DNA of 64,000 nucleotides from CAYMSF01 sp964392985 (GTDB taxonomy: Bacteria; Verrucomicrobiota; Lentisphaeria; Victivallales; Victivallaceae), in the NCBI GenBank assembly GCA_964392985.1, contig CAYMSF010000002.1, positions 1 through 64,000 on the forward strand. Reading direction: 5' to 3'. The notes beneath the pieces are model-generated. The model searched no databases and was not told the DNA's origin. It worked only from the letters and a program-made list of their open reading frames with translations. Each line of letters starts with the position of its first letter. Positions within the stretch are counted from its first letter, which is position 1. Of this stretch, positions 18,704 through 27,810 are shown piece after piece. The position numbers and the translations under genes were made by a program.

Positions 18704-19213
18704 ATGCTGCCTATTGAACCAATCTCCAGCAAAGAATCACCGCGACAAATTCTGGCCGAAGATTACAAATCATTGAACGGCGGTCTGCCTATTCAAGGAG
18801 GTTGGGGCTATACTAAAGACGACGCCTGTATAATTGTCAAAGATGATCCGCTGGTTACTCCGGGTAGTTGTTTTAACGGAATTAGCATAGAATACGTTTT
18901 TGTTGAAAAACGTATATATGAGGAATTGATTATCTTCCGTCCGCCAGGCGAAAAATTCTCCGGTATTCGCTGGAAGCTTCTGGAGCAGTCGTGCATACAT
19001 GAAAAAGATAGAGTTTTTGACAAACTCTCCTTTGAAATAACCGCGCTCAACGAAAAAGACTGGGAGGAATTAAAAGCAGAATTTGAAGGACCACTGGGAG
19101 TAATAAATCCAAACTTCGACATGAACGCTCACGAAAAGAAACTTCAGGAAAAAATGGTACATTACACCAGAGATTTCTGGTTCGACATCACCAGCTTTTT
19201 TGGTAATATTTAA
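18704..19213 (+). CDS. Unrecognised protein, second of a repeat-bracketed pair
   Basis: A 169-aa soluble protein with an AAGGAT ribosome site. The N-terminal half is beta-rich with a striking GLPIQGGWGYTKDDACII stretch and aromatic strand pairs (IEYVFVEKRIYEELIIFR). The C-terminal half is helical and charged (EKDWEELKAEFEG...AHEKKLQEKMVHYTRDFWFDITSFFG). The general look resembles small immunity proteins of polymorphic-toxin systems, but that is a style resemblance only. It lies 92 bases after the preceding gene. Confidence 0.65.
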   Translation: MLPIEPISSKESPRQILAEDYKSLNGGLPIQGGWGYTKDDACIIVKDDPLVTPGSCFNGISIEYVFVEKRIYEELIIFRPPGEKFSGIRWKLLEQSCIHEKDRVFDKLSFEITALNEKDWEELKAEFEGPLGVINPNFDMNAHEKKLQEKMVHYTRDFWFDITSFFGNI

Positions 19214-19233
19214 TAAATGAGTTGCAACTCGCC

Positions 19234-19419
19234 CACAGGAATATGCTTCGCATAGGAATTAGGAGCACACTACGTACAGAAAGAATATTAAACCAATCCA
19301 GTTTCTGATCTTCATTTTATTCCAACCCTTCCTTGGCTTTCAAAGGACACTTTCTCTATGTAAAAAAGTATTTTTGTCAAATTAACGATGAAGTTAAACC
19401 ACAAGGACGCAAAATGTCC
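19234..19419. repeat. Imperfect direct repeat, copy B
   Basis: Second copy of the block at 17776-17983, in the same orientation about 1.45 kb downstream. CACAGGAATATG (19234), TAACGATGAA (19383) and AAGGACGCAAAATGTCC (19403-19419) are identical; the intervening sequence is diverged and about 20 bases shorter. Confidence 0.6.
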
Positions 19420-19495
19420 ACTTGACACCGTTATATATATGGAGGGGTATTTTCTGATATGCAAATATTAAAAGTGAACGGCTGATGCGTCATCC

Positions 19496-19523
19496 TTGAT
19501 TTTTCTTTCTCACATGCTATATT
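19496..19523 (+). promoter_or_regulatory. Candidate sigma-70 promoter for the sigma-factor gene
   Basis: TTGATT (19496-19501), a 16-base spacer and TATATT (19518-19523). It would start transcription near 19530 and leave a leader of about 260 nt before the coding region. Confidence 0.45.
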
Positions 19524-19788
19524 AAATTGCCTGTGGCGGTATGTAGGATACAGGAGAGTGTTTTCTTTGATATGCCGGAAGTTCGGGGCGCCAACCTTTG
19601 GATGCTGCCGTTTTCTGTCTCGCCGTTACGACGAACAGGCCTGTAATGAAGTATCTGGATAATTTTCTCGACTATAATACGAATTTTATGATAAATCAGT
19701 CCGGCAAAATTTTCCGGACATAATCGTTCTGGTTCCGGTACGACTGACAGCATTTGAAGTTATTGATTAACAATATACAGGAGGCGGC

Positions 19789-21393
19789 ATGAGTAGGAAA
19801 AGCGGTGGTACACAAGTAAAAGTCTCCGTTAAAAAAGTTCTGAATAAACCGGCAAAACAAGTTAAGTTGACCGTTCCTGTCAAAACCGGTCGTATGACAA
19901 TAAAAAAAGCAAAAGCAAATATAGCGATTAAAACCAAAACAGCAAAGGTTGACATGGTAAAGACAAAAGAAAGAATTTTGCCTGACGGCAACAACCTGCC
20001 AATGATAGTTTCACGCCGTAACGCAACAGGAAAACCGGTCAAAAAGGAACATTCAGAAAATAACAGTTTTGTTAGAGCACTAACAAAAATAAAGAAAACA
20101 AAACCGGCAAAGCTTAAAAAAGAAAAACCAATTCAAGTTGCCATCCGGAAGACCAAAGAAAAACCTGAAAAGATAATCGCAAAAACAACAGTCAAGACTC
20201 CGGCAAAAACAGTCAAAGTCAAAGATAATAAAACCATTGTTATTCCTGCAACTAAAATTACTGTTCGCGGGCGTGGAAGGAAACCTGCGGTTGTTACCGC
20301 TCATGCCCTGGTAACCATACCTGCTCCGAACGTGAAAGAGAAAAAGGTCAAAACCCATCTGGCTAAAATCCAGGTTAAGGAATCCGATACAAAACCTATT
20401 TCAAAAACTGAAAAATTAGCTAAAGAGATCGAGGCCAAACCGAAAGTTCGTATTAAAACAGAAATTACCCGGCATAAAGTAGATGAACCTGTCACCAAGG
20501 TTCAAAAAGAGGCCAAACGCCGGGAAAAACTGGATTCCAGTACCGATTGCGGTTCATTCAAAGACACGATGGGCATCTATATATGGCAGATCAATCAGAT
20601 TTCCCTCGTCACCAAAAAAGATGAAGTAGACCTCGCAGAAGCCATTCACGGTACCGATGCTGTGGCACGCGACAACGCCCGCGTAACCCTGATCAATGCC
20701 AACTTGCGTCTGGTCGTCAAAATCGCACACGATTTCAAAGGGGCGGGACTGCCATTGCAGGATCTTATTTCTGAAGGCAATATCGGCTTGATGCGCGCGG
20801 TTGAAAAATTTGACCCGGCAAAAGGCGCAAAATTCAGCTCATACGCCGCATGGTGGATAAAACAATCCATGCGCCGCGCTCTTGCCAACCAGAGCAGAAC
20901 AATTCGCATCCCGGTTCAATCTGCCGGGAAAATTTATAAAATAAAGGCAGTAAAAATGCGTCTGACCGAAGAATTCGGCCGGGAACCAACTAATGCCGAA
21001 ATTGCCCTGCATCTTAAATTCAGTGAACGAACCGTTGCCGGACTCAGGCTTGCCGATTTGCGCACGTTTTCCCTTCATGATCCGATTCAACAGGGAGAAG
21101 ACGGCGAATTTCAGGATATCATTCCGGATCGCAGGGCTTCCACTCCGGAACAGATTCTTGGCGATATTGAATCTGTCGACCGCTTAGTAAGCTTGCTTGA
21201 TGGACTAGAAGATCGTGAAAAAATGATTTTATTGATGCGTTTCGGACTTGATGGCAGACCTACACGTACACTTGAAGAAGTCAGCCAGGAAATCGGCCGG
21301 ACACGTGAACGCGTACGGCAAATTCAAAATCAAGCATTGACCAAGCTTAAAATTCTGCTCGCCGATGAGGCCGGATTCGCCGGCGATTATTGA
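19789..21393 (+). CDS. RNA polymerase sigma-70 factor with lysine-rich N-terminal extension
   Basis: 534 aa with an AGGAGG ribosome site. Residues from about 255 onward are a complete group 1/2 sigma factor: region 1.2 (IYIWQINQISLVTKKDEVDLAEAI), region 2 (NLRLVVKIAHDF, DLISEGNIGLMRAVEKFDP, FSSYAAWWIKQSMRRAL), region 3 and region 4.2 helix-turn-helix (TLEEVSQEIGRTRERVRQIQ). The first 250 or so residues contain no known sigma region. They are low-complexity, with roughly 58 Lys plus many Thr, Val, Pro and Ala in KxAK/KTxK patterns like histone H1 tails, and an AT-hook-like RGRGRKP at residues 160-166. Whether it is the primary or an alternative sigma factor cannot be decided here. Confidence 0.92.
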   Translation: MSRKSGGTQVKVSVKKVLNKPAKQVKLTVPVKTGRMTIKKAKANIAIKTKTAKVDMVKTKERILPDGNNLPMIVSRRNATGKPVKKEHSENNSFVRALTKIKKTKPAKLKKEKPIQVAIRKTKEKPEKIIAKTTVKTPAKTVKVKDNKTIVIPATKITVRGRGRKPAVVTAHALVTIPAPNVKEKKVKTHLAKIQVKESDTKPISKTEKLAKEIEAKPKVRIKTEITRHKVDEPVTKVQKEAKRREKLDSSTDCGSFKDTMGIYIWQINQISLVTKKDEVDLAEAIHGTDAVARDNARVTLINANLRLVVKIAHDFKGAGLPLQDLISEGNIGLMRAVEKFDPAKGAKFSSYAAWWIKQSMRRALANQSRTIRIPVQSAGKIYKIKAVKMRLTEEFGREPTNAEIALHLKFSERTVAGLRLADLRTFSLHDPIQQGEDGEFQDIIPDRRASTPEQILGDIESVDRLVSLLDGLEDREKMILLMRFGLDGRPTRTLEEVSQEIGRTRERVRQIQNQALTKLKILLADEAGFAGDY

Positions 21394-21454
21394 TTAAAGC
21401 CAGCCTCTCGCGAATTACAGTTTTACTGTGAATGGTACAATTCAAATTTCGTAA

Positions 21455-24400
21455 TTACTTTTCTGTTGCGACAGGGATTTCTGTTACGACAGGAACCGGT
21501 TGTGCAATTGTTTGGTTCTTGTTCTGCCCGCCGGATTTTTTGCTCCAGTTGATAATAGACTGGAATACGACAAAAAAGGTTGGAATCAATACCGTTCCAA
21601 CGATACAGGCGACAATCATACCGCCAAAAATAACCGTTCCCAGAGAACGCCTGCCGGCGGCACCTGCGCCTTCGGCAATGACGAGCGGCAACACGCCGAG
21701 GATAAACGACACCCCGGTCATAATTACCGCACGGAAACGCTGTTTTGCGGCATGAATTGCAGCATCAACCGGGGACATATTTTCCCGTTCACAGAGTTCT
21801 TTGGCGAATTCGACAATAAGAATGGCTGTCTTTGAGGCGATACCGAAGAGAAGCACCAGCCCGACTTGTGTGTAAATGTTATTATCCAAACGGAGTATTA
21901 TCAAAGAACAGATGGCACCAAGAAAAGCAATCGGCACTGACAGCATCACCGAAAACGGTATCAACCAGCTTTCATACTGCGCAACCAGGAACAGATAAAT
22001 AAATGCCAACGCCAGCACAAACACAATCGCGACTTTACCGCCGGCAAGGCGTTCCTGATAGGAGAGGTCAGTCCAGTCAAATTTCATTCCTGTAGGAAGT
22101 TTTTGAGCCGCAATTTCCTCCATTGCCTTCATTGCCTGTCCGGAACTGTATCCTGGAGAAGGAGAGCCGGTAACCGTTACAGATGAATACATATTGTAGC
22201 GGTTAAGGAATTGCGGGCCGAATCTGGTATCGATTTCAATCAGGGTATCAAGCGGTACCATTTCCCCTTTGTTATTTTTCAAATGAATTGAACTCATGCC
22301 GGCGATATCAGAACGGAATTGTGATTCGGCTTGAATTTCAACTTTGTAAACTTTGCCGAATTTATTAAAGTCATTGATATAGGTATAGCCAAGCATACCC
22401 TCCAGCGCATCATTAATACTCTGCATTGACACGCCCATTTTTAATGCTTTTTCCCGGTCAACTTTAAGAAATACCTGAGGGACATTGGCGCTGAAAGTAC
22501 TAAAAACACCAGTGAGAACGGGATTATTATTAGCAGTAACTATTATTGAATTAACTACGTCGCCGAGGCGTTGCGGATTTGTTCCCGTCGTATCCTGGAC
22601 AACAAAAGAGAAACCCCCGGTATTACCCAGTCCGGGAATCGTCGCAGGCGGAAATGGCATACACATAGCTTCCGGAATTTGAAAAAGTTTGCCGCGCAAG
22701 CTGGCAATAATCGCGCCAACACGCAATTCAGGGGCAAGCCGTTTTGACCAGTCATCAAGAATGACAATCACCATGGCGCTGTTGGTGGCATTGATACTGT
22801 TGATGATGCTGTAACCGCTGGAGGTAATAACATCAGTGACGCCAGGTGTTTTCTTAATGATTTCGGTAACCTTTTCCACTACTTTTTGTGTTCGCGGAAG
22901 CGATGCGCCGTCCGGGAGCTGCACATTGACGAAAAACGCCCCCTGATCTTCAGGCGGCATGAACGCTGACGGCAGTTGCTGATATAATTTTCCGGAAAAC
23001 ACTGTCATTCCAAGATATAGGATGAAGATAATAAACGCTTTCCGGCAAAGTGAACTTACCAATACGGTATATCCTCCGGTAATTTTACCGAATCCCCAGT
23101 CAAACCAGCGGAATGGCAACAATTTTTTATGTCCAGCACGTTCCGGGCGCAACAGGAGCGCACTCAATGACGGGCTGAGCGTCAAAGCGTTAACCGCAGA
23201 AATCAAAACGGCAACCGAAATGGTAACCCCGAACTGGCGATACATCTCGCCGGTGATTCCCGGCAGAAAGCATGTTGGTATGAACATTGCCAGCAACACC
23301 AGTGTTGTCGCGACGATCGGACCGGTTACCTGCTCCATCGTCTTAATCGCAGCATCTCTGGGCGAACATTTTTCCTCATTCATCAGCCGGTTGACATTTT
23401 CGATGACGAGAATTGCATCATCGACAACAATACCAATGGCAAGAATAAGTCCGAAAAGGGTAATCAGGTTGATCGTATAACCTACGGCAAGCAATACCGC
23501 AAACGTACCAATGAGTGAAACCGGGATAGCAATAGTTGGAATCGTCGTTGATCGCCAGTCTTGAAGAAAAATAAAGGAAATAAGTATGACCAGCAACACC
23601 GCTTCAAAAAGAGTTTTAACGACTTCATCAATGGACGATTTGACAAATTTGGTCGTGTCATATTGAATACCGTAGTCCAGGTCTGTGGGAAATGTCTTCT
23701 TCAATTCTTCCAGCTTTGCCCGGCAGGCATTGGCAATATTAATGCCATTGGCATCGTTGAACTGATAAACCGCGATGAGCGCGGAAGGACTGCCGTTCAA
23801 TTTACCGTCAACGCTGTAATTTTCAGCGCCTAGTTCAACTCTGGCGACATTGGCAAGTTTTACCGTCGCTCCCTCTGAGGTCTGGCGGATTACGACATTT
23901 TCGAATTCTTTTACTGAAAGCAACCGTCCTTGAGTTTGGACATTAAAACGATAAACCTGCTGCTTGCCGGTGGGAGAATCGCCGATTGCTCCGGCGGCAA
24001 CTTGAACATTCTGCGCTTTTACCGCGTTGGTAATTTCGTCAATACTTATACCCATACTGGCCAGTTTATCGGGGTCAACCCAGATTCGCATCGAATAATT
24101 TAGTTGACCGATAATTGTCACATCGCTGATGCCGGAAATCCGGCTGATTTCATTGACAACATTAATTGAAGCATAATTGCTCAAGAAAAGCGCATCATGG
24201 GTACTTTTCGGGGAAAACAGCGTAATAACCAGTAACATATTGCTGGAACGTTCCTTGACAACGACACCCTGGCGACGCACTTCATCGGGCAACTGAGCAG
24301 ACGCCCAGTTTGACCGGTTCTGAACATTAACCGTATTTAAATTGCCGTCACTGCCTGGAGCAAATGTCGTGGTAATCATGGCACTGCCGGAATCGGAACT

Positions 24401-24646
24401 GGTCGAGGAGATATAAATCATATCCTTGACCCCGTTAACCTGGGCTTCAATCGGTTCAACAATCGCCTGCTGAACTGTCAGCGCGTCAGCGCCGGGATAG
24501 TTGGCGGTAATCGTTACCTGCGATGGAACAATGTCCGGGTACTGAGTAATTGGCAACGCCGTAATTGAAATAACTCCGGCAATGGTAATTACAATCGACA
24601 CCACCATGGCAAAACGCGGATGGTCAATGAAAAATTTGCTAATCAT
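21455..24646 (-). CDS. RND multidrug efflux transporter, AcrB/HAE1 family
   Basis: Inner-membrane proton-driven pump of 1063 aa, full length for the family. It starts with MISKFFIDHPRFAMVVSIVITIAGVISI and PITQYPDIVPSQVTITANYPGA, the conserved N-terminal block. The proton-relay pair is in GIVVDDAILVIENV (TM4). Twelve membrane helices and two periplasmic loops are apparent. The short Gln/Asn-rich tail after the last helix is variable in the family. It overlaps the adaptor gene by 4 bases. No TolC-type outer-membrane factor follows, so that partner must be encoded elsewhere. Confidence 0.96.
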   Translation of the reverse strand: MISKFFIDHPRFAMVVSIVITIAGVISITALPITQYPDIVPSQVTITANYPGADALTVQQAIVEPIEAQVNGVKDMIYISSTSSDSGSAMITTTFAPGSDGNLNTVNVQNRSNWASAQLPDEVRRQGVVVKERSSNMLLVITLFSPKSTHDALFLSNYASINVVNEISRISGISDVTIIGQLNYSMRIWVDPDKLASMGISIDEITNAVKAQNVQVAAGAIGDSPTGKQQVYRFNVQTQGRLLSVKEFENVVIRQTSEGATVKLANVARVELGAENYSVDGKLNGSPSALIAVYQFNDANGINIANACRAKLEELKKTFPTDLDYGIQYDTTKFVKSSIDEVVKTLFEAVLLVILISFIFLQDWRSTTIPTIAIPVSLIGTFAVLLAVGYTINLITLFGLILAIGIVVDDAILVIENVNRLMNEEKCSPRDAAIKTMEQVTGPIVATTLVLLAMFIPTCFLPGITGEMYRQFGVTISVAVLISAVNALTLSPSLSALLLRPERAGHKKLLPFRWFDWGFGKITGGYTVLVSSLCRKAFIIFILYLGMTVFSGKLYQQLPSAFMPPEDQGAFFVNVQLPDGASLPRTQKVVEKVTEIIKKTPGVTDVITSSGYSIINSINATNSAMVIVILDDWSKRLAPELRVGAIIASLRGKLFQIPEAMCMPFPPATIPGLGNTGGFSFVVQDTTGTNPQRLGDVVNSIIVTANNNPVLTGVFSTFSANVPQVFLKVDREKALKMGVSMQSINDALEGMLGYTYINDFNKFGKVYKVEIQAESQFRSDIAGMSSIHLKNNKGEMVPLDTLIEIDTRFGPQFLNRYNMYSSVTVTGSPSPGYSSGQAMKAMEEIAAQKLPTGMKFDWTDLSYQERLAGGKVAIVFVLALAFIYLFLVAQYESWLIPFSVMLSVPIAFLGAICSLIILRLDNNIYTQVGLVLLFGIASKTAILIVEFAKELCERENMSPVDAAIHAAKQRFRAVIMTGVSFILGVLPLVIAEGAGAAGRRSLGTVIFGGMIVACIVGTVLIPTFFVVFQSIINWSKKSGGQNKNQTIAQPVPVVTEIPVATEK

Positions 24647-25968
24647 AAACGCCCCTGTTTTGCAGCTTTATCAGTTTCACCCTTTATCTGCATTTCATGC
24701 GGTACCGGTAACTGCGGTTTTTGTTTTTGAGTTTCAGGAGGCGGTGTTGCGGTCTTAGTTCCTACCGCGGGAATTTTATCCGGTGGCGGCATTACAGAGG
24801 CGCCGGCGCTATCTGGATCGTGAGCTTTTGGAACACCTTTTGCCGGCATTCCCTGACGCACCTTTTGCAATCCATCAACAATGACGGTATCGCCGACCTT
24901 GATACCTGATTTGATACCGATATCCATACCTTGTTCCATCCAGATAACAATCGGGCGCTGTTCAACTAAACCGTTGCCATCAATAATCATCACATAAGTT
25001 CCGGACTGGTCTTCAAGCAGCGCGCCACGCGGTATGACAATCATCGGCATCGCCTCTTTCAGCACCAGTTTCACCTTGACATACATTCCCGGGACAAGAA
25101 TAAAATCCGGGTTTTTAAAAGTTGCCTGCAACAGCACCGTTCCCGTTGACGGGTTCACGCGGTTGTTCCAAAAGGTGATTTCGCCGGATTCGGTATAGGG
25201 CTTGTCATCCTGGAAAAAAAGTTTCACATCGATATCCGCCTGTTTGCCGGATTCATTCTTATAGCGGAACAGGCGGAGGATATCCATTTCGTTGAAATTG
25301 AACTGTACGCGAACCGGGTCGAGCTTGGCAATGTCGGCGAGAACGCCGCTTTCAGGACCGACGAGATTGCCGACACTGTAATTTGCCAGACCAACACGTC
25401 CATCGAACGGAGCAATGATTTCGGTATAACTCAGGTCTAGTTTAGCTTTATCCAGAGATGCCTGTGCCGAAATAACCGCAGCATCTGCCTGCATTTTTTT
25501 GCACAATGCTTCCTCATAGACGCGTTGTGATACCGCATCTTTTTCGTAAAGGTCTTTTTGCCGCTGATAATCAGAGGTAGTATTTTTTTGTACTGCCGCG
25601 GCACGCATTTGTTCAGCCACTGCAGTTTGTACCGCAGCTTTGTACTGCGCCTGTTCAATCAGAAATAACAATGTCCCGGCTTTTACGACTTGACCTTCAA
25701 CAAAGTTACGTTTTTCCAGGAAACCGGCAACCCGTGCCTGAAGGCGGACATCATCATAAGCCTTGACTTGCCCGACCACCATTTGACTTGGTGCAATCTC
25801 ACCCATAACGGCAGATATTACCGAAACCAGCGGCGGAGGTGGAGGAGGCAATTTTTTCTCTTCTTTACATCCGGCGACTAATAGTATTATTGCGCAGGCA
25901 AAAACAGCGGTTATGCCAGAAAAGATTATTCCCGCAGGCGGAAACTTCATTTTAAATAATTTACACAT
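24643..25968 (-). CDS. RND efflux periplasmic adaptor (AcrA-like lipoprotein)
   Basis: Membrane fusion protein of the RND pump, 441 aa from the ATG at 25968 (AGGAG 9 bases upstream). An in-frame TTG two codons earlier is the alternative. A signal segment ends in a good lipobox (LLVAGC), followed by a Pro-rich linker (LPPPPPPL). The lipoyl halves (VRLQARVAGFLEKRNFVEGQVVKAG and TEIIAPFDGRVGLANYSVGNLV), the helical hairpin and the beta-barrel domain (VPGMYVKVKLVL) follow. An unusual Pro/Lys/Gln-rich tail of about 60 residues extends past the usual end. Confidence 0.93.
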   Translation of the reverse strand: MCKLFKMKFPPAGIIFSGITAVFACAIILLVAGCKEEKKLPPPPPPLVSVISAVMGEIAPSQMVVGQVKAYDDVRLQARVAGFLEKRNFVEGQVVKAGTLLFLIEQAQYKAAVQTAVAEQMRAAAVQKNTTSDYQRQKDLYEKDAVSQRVYEEALCKKMQADAAVISAQASLDKAKLDLSYTEIIAPFDGRVGLANYSVGNLVGPESGVLADIAKLDPVRVQFNFNEMDILRLFRYKNESGKQADIDVKLFFQDDKPYTESGEITFWNNRVNPSTGTVLLQATFKNPDFILVPGMYVKVKLVLKEAMPMIVIPRGALLEDQSGTYVMIIDGNGLVEQRPIVIWMEQGMDIGIKSGIKVGDTVIVDGLQKVRQGMPAKGVPKAHDPDSAGASVMPPPDKIPAVGTKTATPPPETQKQKPQLPVPHEMQIKGETDKAAKQGRL

Positions 25969-26152
25969 TCGCAAGTTCTCCTGTTATTCGCTGGATAAAG
26001 TTGATTTACAAAGGACTTTCTGAACTACGGTAACTATTTTAGAGGAAAATATGCCATATTAATCATGAAATGCAAGATATATCATAAATTTTTCAGCTTG
26101 ATTGATTGATGCAAGAACGTAATTCTTGTCTCCGATTATTACTGAATCAGAA

Positions 26153-26180
26153 TTGCAGATTAGGATAATGAGGTTATATT
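26153..26180 (+). promoter_or_regulatory. Candidate promoter of rmuC-rnr operon
   Basis: TTGCAG (26153-26158), 16-base spacer, TATATT (26175-26180), 44 bases before the chosen rmuC start. Confidence 0.4.
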
Positions 26181-26223
26181 GTATTGAGTAATTAATATTT
26201 AGAGAAAGATGAAGGAGCAGTTT

Positions 26224-27810
26224 ATGTTAGTTTTTGGTATTGCAGTTCTTGCGATAGTTTCAATATTTTTTATCGTCATAATCGTGACTCTTTCACGTCG
26301 TTCAAATAATTCCCTGCCCAATGACGAACTCGAACGAATGGAAGCACGAATCAGGAGTGAATTCACTTCAAACCGGCAGGAAGCATCCGACACCGCCAGT
26401 ACATTACGGCTTGAGTTGACATCAATGATTCGCGGTCTTGGCGACGGACAGCAACTGCAACTTAAAGATTTTTCGGAAAGATTGGATTTGCTGCGGAATA
26501 CTCTAACTCAGTCAGCCCAGGCGCAACGGGAAGAAATAACCCGGAATCAACAGTTATTCACCGAAACCCTTACTAAACGAATTGGAGAACTTGGCGAAGC
26601 TCAGGATAAACAACTGGCACGTTTCGCCGCAATTCTCTCTGACATGACCCGCTCGCTTGAAGAAGGTGCCAAGGCGCAACGCAAAGAACAGGCCGATTCA
26701 CTGAAAAGTTTCAACGACTCGAATTTAACCGCGATCGGTATGCTCGCGAGTCAGCAGAAAGAGTTGCTGGAAACTTTACGCGGCACGCTTGAACAAAAAT
26801 TCGAAAATGTCCGGCTGACTGTTACCGAACAATTGGACAAAGTGAGACAGGAAAACGGTACGAAACTTGAGGAAATGCGCAAAACTGTTGACGAAAAACT
26901 GCATGACACCCTGGAAAAACGCCTCGGCGAATCCTTTAAACAGGTAAGCGAACGTTTGGAACAGGTACATAAAGGCTTAGGCGAAATGCAGCAGCTCGCC
27001 ACTGGTGTAGGCGACTTGAAAAAGGTGTTGTCAAACGTCAAAGTTCGTGGCACCTGGGGCGAAATCCAGCTCGGCACTCTGCTTGAACAGATATTGACAC
27101 CGGAACAGTATGTCGTTCACGCCAAGCCGAAGCCGCGTTCTTTGGAAACGGTTGAATTCGCCATCAAATTGCCGGGTTCAAACGATAGTGACGGACCGGT
27201 TCTGCTGCCGATTGACGCAAAATTCCCGCGTGAGGATTATGAAAGACTGATCGACGCTTCCGAAAAAGGTGACGTTGCCGGCGTTGAGGTGGCAACAAAA
27301 CAGTTGGAGGCGCGCCTGCGTCAGGAAGCCAGAGATATCAGAGATAAATACATAGCACCGCCTTACACCACGGATTTTGCCATACTCTATCTCCCGACCG
27401 AAGGACTGTATGCCGAAGCGTTGCGCCGTCCGGGACTGTCAGAATCGCTGCAACGTGACTGCCGGGTGATACTGGCAGGACCTACAACACTGGCCGCCCT
27501 GCTTAACAGTCTCCAGATGGGATTCAGAACTCTCGCCATCCAGAAACGTACCAGCGAAGTATGGAAGGTCCTTTCTGCGGTCAAACGTAAATTTGAATCG
27601 TTCGGCGAAACCTTCGCCAAAGTTCAAAAAAAGATACAAGATGCCGATAAAGCATTGGATGAAGCAAGGAATAATACCAGAATCATCGGCAACACCCTGA
27701 ACAATGTGGATAACATCAGTGAGGCCGAGGCCAGCCGGGTACTGACTATTCCGTTGACTCCCGAAATAATAAATGAAAAAGAAATGGAAAAAGAAGAACA
27801 GATTATATGA
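26224..27810 (+). CDS. rmuC: RmuC-family DNA recombination protein
   Basis: Predicted PD-(D/E)XK-related nuclease family protein that limits recombination at inverted repeats. The ATG at 26224 is preferred to the one at 26209 because AAGGAG stands 6 bases before it. It gives 528 aa: an N-terminal membrane helix, a long coiled coil (about residues 40-255), and the RmuC domain (VRGTWGEIQLGTLLEQILTPEQYV, LPIDAKFPREDYERL, DFAILYLPTEGLYAEAL). The stop overlaps the RNase R start by 4 bases. Confidence 0.93.
   Translation: MLVFGIAVLAIVSIFFIVIIVTLSRRSNNSLPNDELERMEARIRSEFTSNRQEASDTASTLRLELTSMIRGLGDGQQLQLKDFSERLDLLRNTLTQSAQAQREEITRNQQLFTETLTKRIGELGEAQDKQLARFAAILSDMTRSLEEGAKAQRKEQADSLKSFNDSNLTAIGMLASQQKELLETLRGTLEQKFENVRLTVTEQLDKVRQENGTKLEEMRKTVDEKLHDTLEKRLGESFKQVSERLEQVHKGLGEMQQLATGVGDLKKVLSNVKVRGTWGEIQLGTLLEQILTPEQYVVHAKPKPRSLETVEFAIKLPGSNDSDGPVLLPIDAKFPREDYERLIDASEKGDVAGVEVATKQLEARLRQEARDIRDKYIAPPYTTDFAILYLPTEGLYAEALRRPGLSESLQRDCRVILAGPTTLAALLNSLQMGFRTLAIQKRTSEVWKVLSAVKRKFESFGETFAKVQKKIQDADKALDEARNNTRIIGNTLNNVDNISEAEASRVLTIPLTPEIINEKEMEKEEQII

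Larger units (their letters stand above)
19214..19788. other. Long non-coding stretch before the sigma-factor gene
   Basis: It holds repeat copy B at its left side and then about 300 bases that form the probable leader of the sigma gene. A leftward 78-codon frame (19517-19753) was judged spurious: no ribosome site and no recognisable content. Two pairings are visible in the leader: GCCTGT (19529-19534) with ACAGGC (19635-19640), and the hairpin GTCCGG/CCGGAC (19699-19719). Confidence 0.5.

Noticed and set aside
19529..19640. Leader before the sigma gene considered as 6S RNA or a known riboswitch
   Set aside because: No conserved core of 6S, SRP, tmRNA, cobalamin, SAM or c-di-GMP elements could be recognised; kept only as an unnamed structured leader.
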